In this document: positions 5,267 to 8,211 of the stretch, in pieces
Layout of the letters: the number at the start of each line of letters is the position of its first letter
How positions within the stretch are numbered: the first letter of the stretch is position 1
NCBI GenBank assembly: GCA_030040395.1
Contig: JASHTU010000632.1
Span: 1 to 8,211 of the forward strand
DNA: 8,211 nt
From: Acidobacteriaceae bacterium
Lineage (GTDB): Bacteria; Acidobacteriota; Terriglobia; Terriglobales; Acidobacteriaceae
Direction: 5' to 3'
Position numbers and translations under genes: made by a program
Notes under the pieces: generated by a model
What the model was told of the DNA's origin: nothing
Databases searched by the model: none
Seen by the model: only the letters and a program-made list of their open reading frames with translations

Positions 5267-8211
5267 ATGATGTGGTTTGTCAGGCTTGCGCTCAGGCGGC
5301 CCTACACCTTTGTCGTCTTTGCGTTTTTGATCCTGATCCTTGGCGCGCTCAGTATCGAGACGATGCCGAGGGATATCTTTCCCAATATTGATATCCCGGT
5401 CGTGACGGTGGTCTGGAACTTTCAGGGTCTTTCTCCATATCAGATGGCCAACCGCATCGTTTATAACAGCGAGCGTGTCCTGACTACGGCGGTCAATGAC
5501 ATCGAGCACATTGAATCGCAGTCGTTGGTGGGCGTGGGCGTCATCAAGATCTTCTTCCAGCCGGACGTGAACATCGGCGAGGCCATTGGCCAGGTGACGG
5601 CAGTCAGCGGGGCGATCACGCGCCAGTTGCCCCAAGGCACGTTTCCCCCGTTCGTCATTCAGTACGATGCCGCTAGCGTACCTGTCCTCCAGCTCGGCCT
5701 CTCCGGCCAGGGTCTGAACGAGCAGCAGTTGAGCGACCTGGGCATGAACGACATCCGTGTGCAATTGGCCACCATCGAGGGTGCGCAGATTCCCTTTCCC
5801 TATGGCGGTAAGGTGCGCCAGATTCAAGTTGACCTCAACATGGCGGCGCTCCAGGCCAGGGGACTTTCTCCGTCGGATGTGGTCAACGCCGTCAGCGCGC
5901 AGAACGTCATTGCGCCTTCGGGCACCATCAAGATCAACCGCTTCGAGTACCAGGTGGAGACCAACTCCGCGCCTAGCCTGATCTCGGAGCTAAACAACAT
6001 GCCCGTCAAAGCGGTGAACGGCGCCGTGGTCTATTTGCACGACGTGGCGCACGTGCGCGATGGGTTTCCGCCACAGACCAACATCGTGCGCGTGGACGGC
6101 CATCGCGCCGTGCTAATGAACATCCTGAAGACCGGCTCGACCTCCACGCTGGACATTATCAAGGGTGTGCGCGACCGGCTGGCGTATATCCGCGGCGAAC
6201 TGCCCCCGACGCTGCGCATCGCTGCTGTCTCGGATCAGTCGATCTTCGTGCAGGCAGCCATCAGCGGAGTGGTGCGCGAAGCCATCGTCGCCGCCTGTCT
6301 TACGGCGCTCATGATCCTGATCTTCCTCGGGAGCTGGCGCTCCACGCTGATCATCGCGGTTTCGATTCCGCTTTCGATTCTCTGCTCGCTCATTCTGCTC
6401 GACGCGCTGCACGAGACCATCAACATTATGACCTTGGGCGGTCTGGCGCTGGCCGTGGGCATTCTCGTCGACGACGCCACAGTCGCCATCGAGAACATCA
6501 ACCGTTATCTCGAAGAGGGCAAAGAACTGGAGCAGTCGATTATCGACGGTTCCGCGCAGATTGCCACCCCGGCCCTGGTCTCCACACTGGCTATCTGCAT
6601 CGTGTTCGTGCCCATGTTCATGCTCAGCGGCGTGGCGCGCTACCTGTTTGTACCCATGGCGGAAGCGGTGGTCTTCGCCATGCTGGCCAGCTATGTGCTC
6701 TCGCGGACCCTGGTGCCCACCATGGCCAAGTACCTGTTGCAGGAGCATGACGACGCCGATGTGCAGCGGCGGCGCGCCAGCCGCAATCCGCTGGTCCGAC
6801 TCCAGTTCGCCTTCGAGACGAACTTCGAGCGGATGCGCCACGGCTACCTGCGCCTGCTCACCATCTGCGTCGATCACCCCGCTATTTTCCTCGCCCTCTT
6901 CCTGGCGTTTGCCGTTGCCTCCGTAGGGCTGCTCACTCCCTGGCTCGGGCAGGATTTCTTCCCCTCCGTCGATGCCGGGCAGTTCAAGATTCACGTGCGC
7001 GCCCATACCGGCACGCGCATTGAGGAGACGGCGGCGCTCTGCGACCGCATTGAAGCCACTATCCGCTCGCAGATTCCGGCCAAAGAGCTGGTGACCATCA
7101 TGGACAACATCGGGTTGCCCAACTCCTCGCTGAATCTGTCATACTCGACCTCCGCGCCGGTGGGACCGTCGGACGCCGATATCCAGGTGCAGCTCGCACG
7201 GGACCATCATCCCACCGCCATGTACGTGCGGCGGCTGCGCGAGGTGCTCAACCGCGACTACCCGGGCGTGATGTTCTACGACACCCCGGTGGACATCGTG
7301 ACCCAAATCCTGAACTTCGGCTTGGCCGCGCCCATCGATCTGCAAATCGTGGGCGTTAATCTGGAGGCCAATCGCGAGCTCGCCGAGCGCATCCTCGAGC
7401 AGGTGCGCCACCTGCCGGGGGCGGTGGATGCGCGCATCCAGCAGCCATTCAACGATCCCAACCTCACCATCGACGTCGATCGCACCCTGGCTGAAGACAC
7501 CGGGCTGACCGACGAGAACGTGACCCAGAGCCTGCTGGTGGCCCTGAGCGGCAGCTTCCAGACCACGCCTAACTACTTTCTCGATCCCCGCAACGGAGTT
7601 TCGTACAGCATCGCCGTACAGGCGCCGCAGTACCGGCTGGACACCATGGCGGATCTGAAAAGCCTCGCCGTCACCGGCCCCGGCGCCGTTTTGCAGGCGG
7701 GCGACCCCGTCAGCACCACTGCGCCCGGTGCGGTTCCGGCCGGCTCGCCCGGCGCGGCTTCCACGCTGGCGCCCGGCTCTGCCTCCATGGTTCCGGGCGC
7801 ACCCAAGCCGGTTGAAGTCCTCGGCAACCTGGCCCGCATCGTGCCCGGCGCTGAGCAAGCCGAAGTCAGCCACTACGATATCGAGCCGGTCATCGATATT
7901 TATGCCAATGTGGACGGCGCCGATCTGGGCAGCGTGACACGCGCCGTCGAACGGATTGTGGCGCGGAATCAGCAGAACCTTCCCCGCGGTTCGCACTTCA
8001 TCCTGCGCGGGCAAAGCGAGACGATGTATAAGTCCTACGTTGGCTTGCTGGCCGGACTGGCGTTTTCGATTCTGCTCGTCTACCTGCTCATCGTGGTCAA
8101 CTTCCAGTCCTGGCTGGATCCATTCCTGATCATCTCCGCGCTGCCTGCGGCGCTGGCCGGGATCGTCTGGATTCTCTTTCTGACCGGAACCCGGCTGAGC
8201 GTGCCCGCGTT
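5267..8211 (+). CDS. RND efflux pump permease, HAE1/AcrB family (3' end outside window)
   Basis: This is the inner-membrane proton-driven subunit of a tripartite efflux pump; 981 codons are present and the frame is open to the window end. TM1 is at about 13-31 (YTFVVFAFLILILG), followed by the typical MPRDIFPNIDIPVV entry to the porter domain. TM2-TM6 span about 338-490, with TM4 carrying LAVGILVDDATVAIEN. Asp402 and Asp403 match the proton-relay pair Asp407/Asp408 of AcrB. TM7 begins near 540, a second porter half follows, and TM8-TM9 start near residue 925. The frame stops just before TM10, so the relay lysine region and roughly 100 residues are missing. An unusual Pro/Gly/Ala-rich insertion occupies residues 804-848. 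Paired aspartates and general layout favour HAE1 (drugs, lipophilic compounds) over CusA-type metal pumps; the substrate cannot be read. No adaptor gene lies upstream; partners may be downstream. Confidence 0.94.
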   Translation, partial: MMWFVRLALRRPYTFVVFAFLILILGALSIETMPRDIFPNIDIPVVTVVWNFQGLSPYQMANRIVYNSERVLTTAVNDIEHIESQSLVGVGVIKIFFQPDVNIGEAIGQVTAVSGAITRQLPQGTFPPFVIQYDAASVPVLQLGLSGQGLNEQQLSDLGMNDIRVQLATIEGAQIPFPYGGKVRQIQVDLNMAALQARGLSPSDVVNAVSAQNVIAPSGTIKINRFEYQVETNSAPSLISELNNMPVKAVNGAVVYLHDVAHVRDGFPPQTNIVRVDGHRAVLMNILKTGSTSTLDIIKGVRDRLAYIRGELPPTLRIAAVSDQSIFVQAAISGVVREAIVAACLTALMILIFLGSWRSTLIIAVSIPLSILCSLILLDALHETINIMTLGGLALAVGILVDDATVAIENINRYLEEGKELEQSIIDGSAQIATPALVSTLAICIVFVPMFMLSGVARYLFVPMAEAVVFAMLASYVLSRTLVPTMAKYLLQEHDDADVQRRRASRNPLVRLQFAFETNFERMRHGYLRLLTICVDHPAIFLALFLAFAVASVGLLTPWLGQDFFPSVDAGQFKIHVRAHTGTRIEETAALCDRIEATIRSQIPAKELVTIMDNIGLPNSSLNLSYSTSAPVGPSDADIQVQLARDHHPTAMYVRRLREVLNRDYPGVMFYDTPVDIVTQILNFGLAAPIDLQIVGVNLEANRELAERILEQVRHLPGAVDARIQQPFNDPNLTIDVDRTLAEDTGLTDENVTQSLLVALSGSFQTTPNYFLDPRNGVSYSIAVQAPQYRLDTMADLKSLAVTGPGAVLQAGDPVSTTAPGAVPAGSPGAASTLAPGSASMVPGAPKPVEVLGNLARIVPGAEQAEVSHYDIEPVIDIYANVDGADLGSVTRAVERIVARNQQNLPRGSHFILRGQSETMYKSYVGLLAGLAFSILLVYLLIVVNFQSWLDPFLIISALPAALAGIVWILFLTGTRLSVPA
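7676..7810 (+). repeat. Pro/Gly/Ala repeat-like insertion in the RND protein
   Basis: Residues 804-848 of the pump form a low-complexity segment between the LAVTG strand and the conserved LGNLARI motif, where related pumps usually have a short turn. A proline-glycine unit recurs as APGA, SPGA, APGS and VPGA, with prolines at 820, 828, 836 and 843, a period of 8, 8 and 7 residues. The reading frame is intact on both sides, so it is an in-frame expansion, not a frameshift. It should be disordered and periplasmic, in the second porter half. Confidence 0.6.

Noticed and set aside
6113..7006. Long minus-strand open frame (297 codons) inside the RND gene
   Set aside because: It is fully antisense to well-conserved RND coding sequence, has a Gln/Gly/Glu/His-rich composition typical of the reverse of GC-rich codons, and resembles no family.
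7139..8014. Second long minus-strand open frame (291 codons) inside the RND gene
   Set aside because: It is antisense to the porter domain, Gly/Arg/His-rich, with no domain and no ribosome site I can support.

Overview
This is a GC-rich bacterial window, visibly about 60 % G+C, from a diderm (Gram-negative-type) chromosome. It holds four protein genes: an OmpH/Skp-type periplasmic chaperone and BamA on the minus strand, then a glutathione peroxidase and a partial RND efflux pump on the plus strand. The bamA-ompH order is the conserved outer-membrane biogenesis pair. The roughly 1000-residue BamA, the Ala/Pro-rich ends of the chaperone and the style of the RND protein resemble Acidobacteriota. 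That assignment is an impression from protein character, not a database result.

Positions 15-656 encode the OmpH/Skp-like protein and 932-3943 encode BamA, so the transcript order is bamA then ompH. They are separated by a 275-bp gap holding a perfect TATAAT on the minus strand, a perfect 8-bp inverted repeat beside it and an RNA-like hairpin in the leader. ompH may therefore be expressed independently as well as by read-through. BamA inserts beta-barrel proteins into the outer membrane, and Skp-like chaperones hold those proteins soluble in the periplasm, so the pair works in one pathway.

Positions 3944-4347 are a divergent intergenic region. It carries a consensus TATAAT for bamA on the minus strand and, on the plus strand, a perfect 15-bp palindrome just before a TAAAAT box upstream of the peroxidase gene. 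The peroxidase (4348-4857) has the 2-Cys arrangement typical of thioredoxin-dependent GPx enzymes.

Positions 4858-5266 are non-coding. They contain a terminator-like hairpin with a T-rich tail, a promoter candidate (TTAACA-17-TATTTG) and a strongly self-complementary leader just before the RND pump. The pump (5267 to the window end) is an inner-membrane HAE1/AcrB-type proton antiporter subunit. Its first 981 residues are present, including the paired TM4 aspartates and an unusual Pro/Gly/Ala repeat-like insertion in the second porter half. No adaptor or TolC-type partner lies upstream within the window.

I see no rRNA, tRNA, CRISPR array, insertion sequence or phage gene, and no clear sign of a novel multi-gene system. 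The most interesting material is regulatory (the pump leader and the two promoter-associated palindromes) and structural (the pump insertion and the BamA cysteine pairs).
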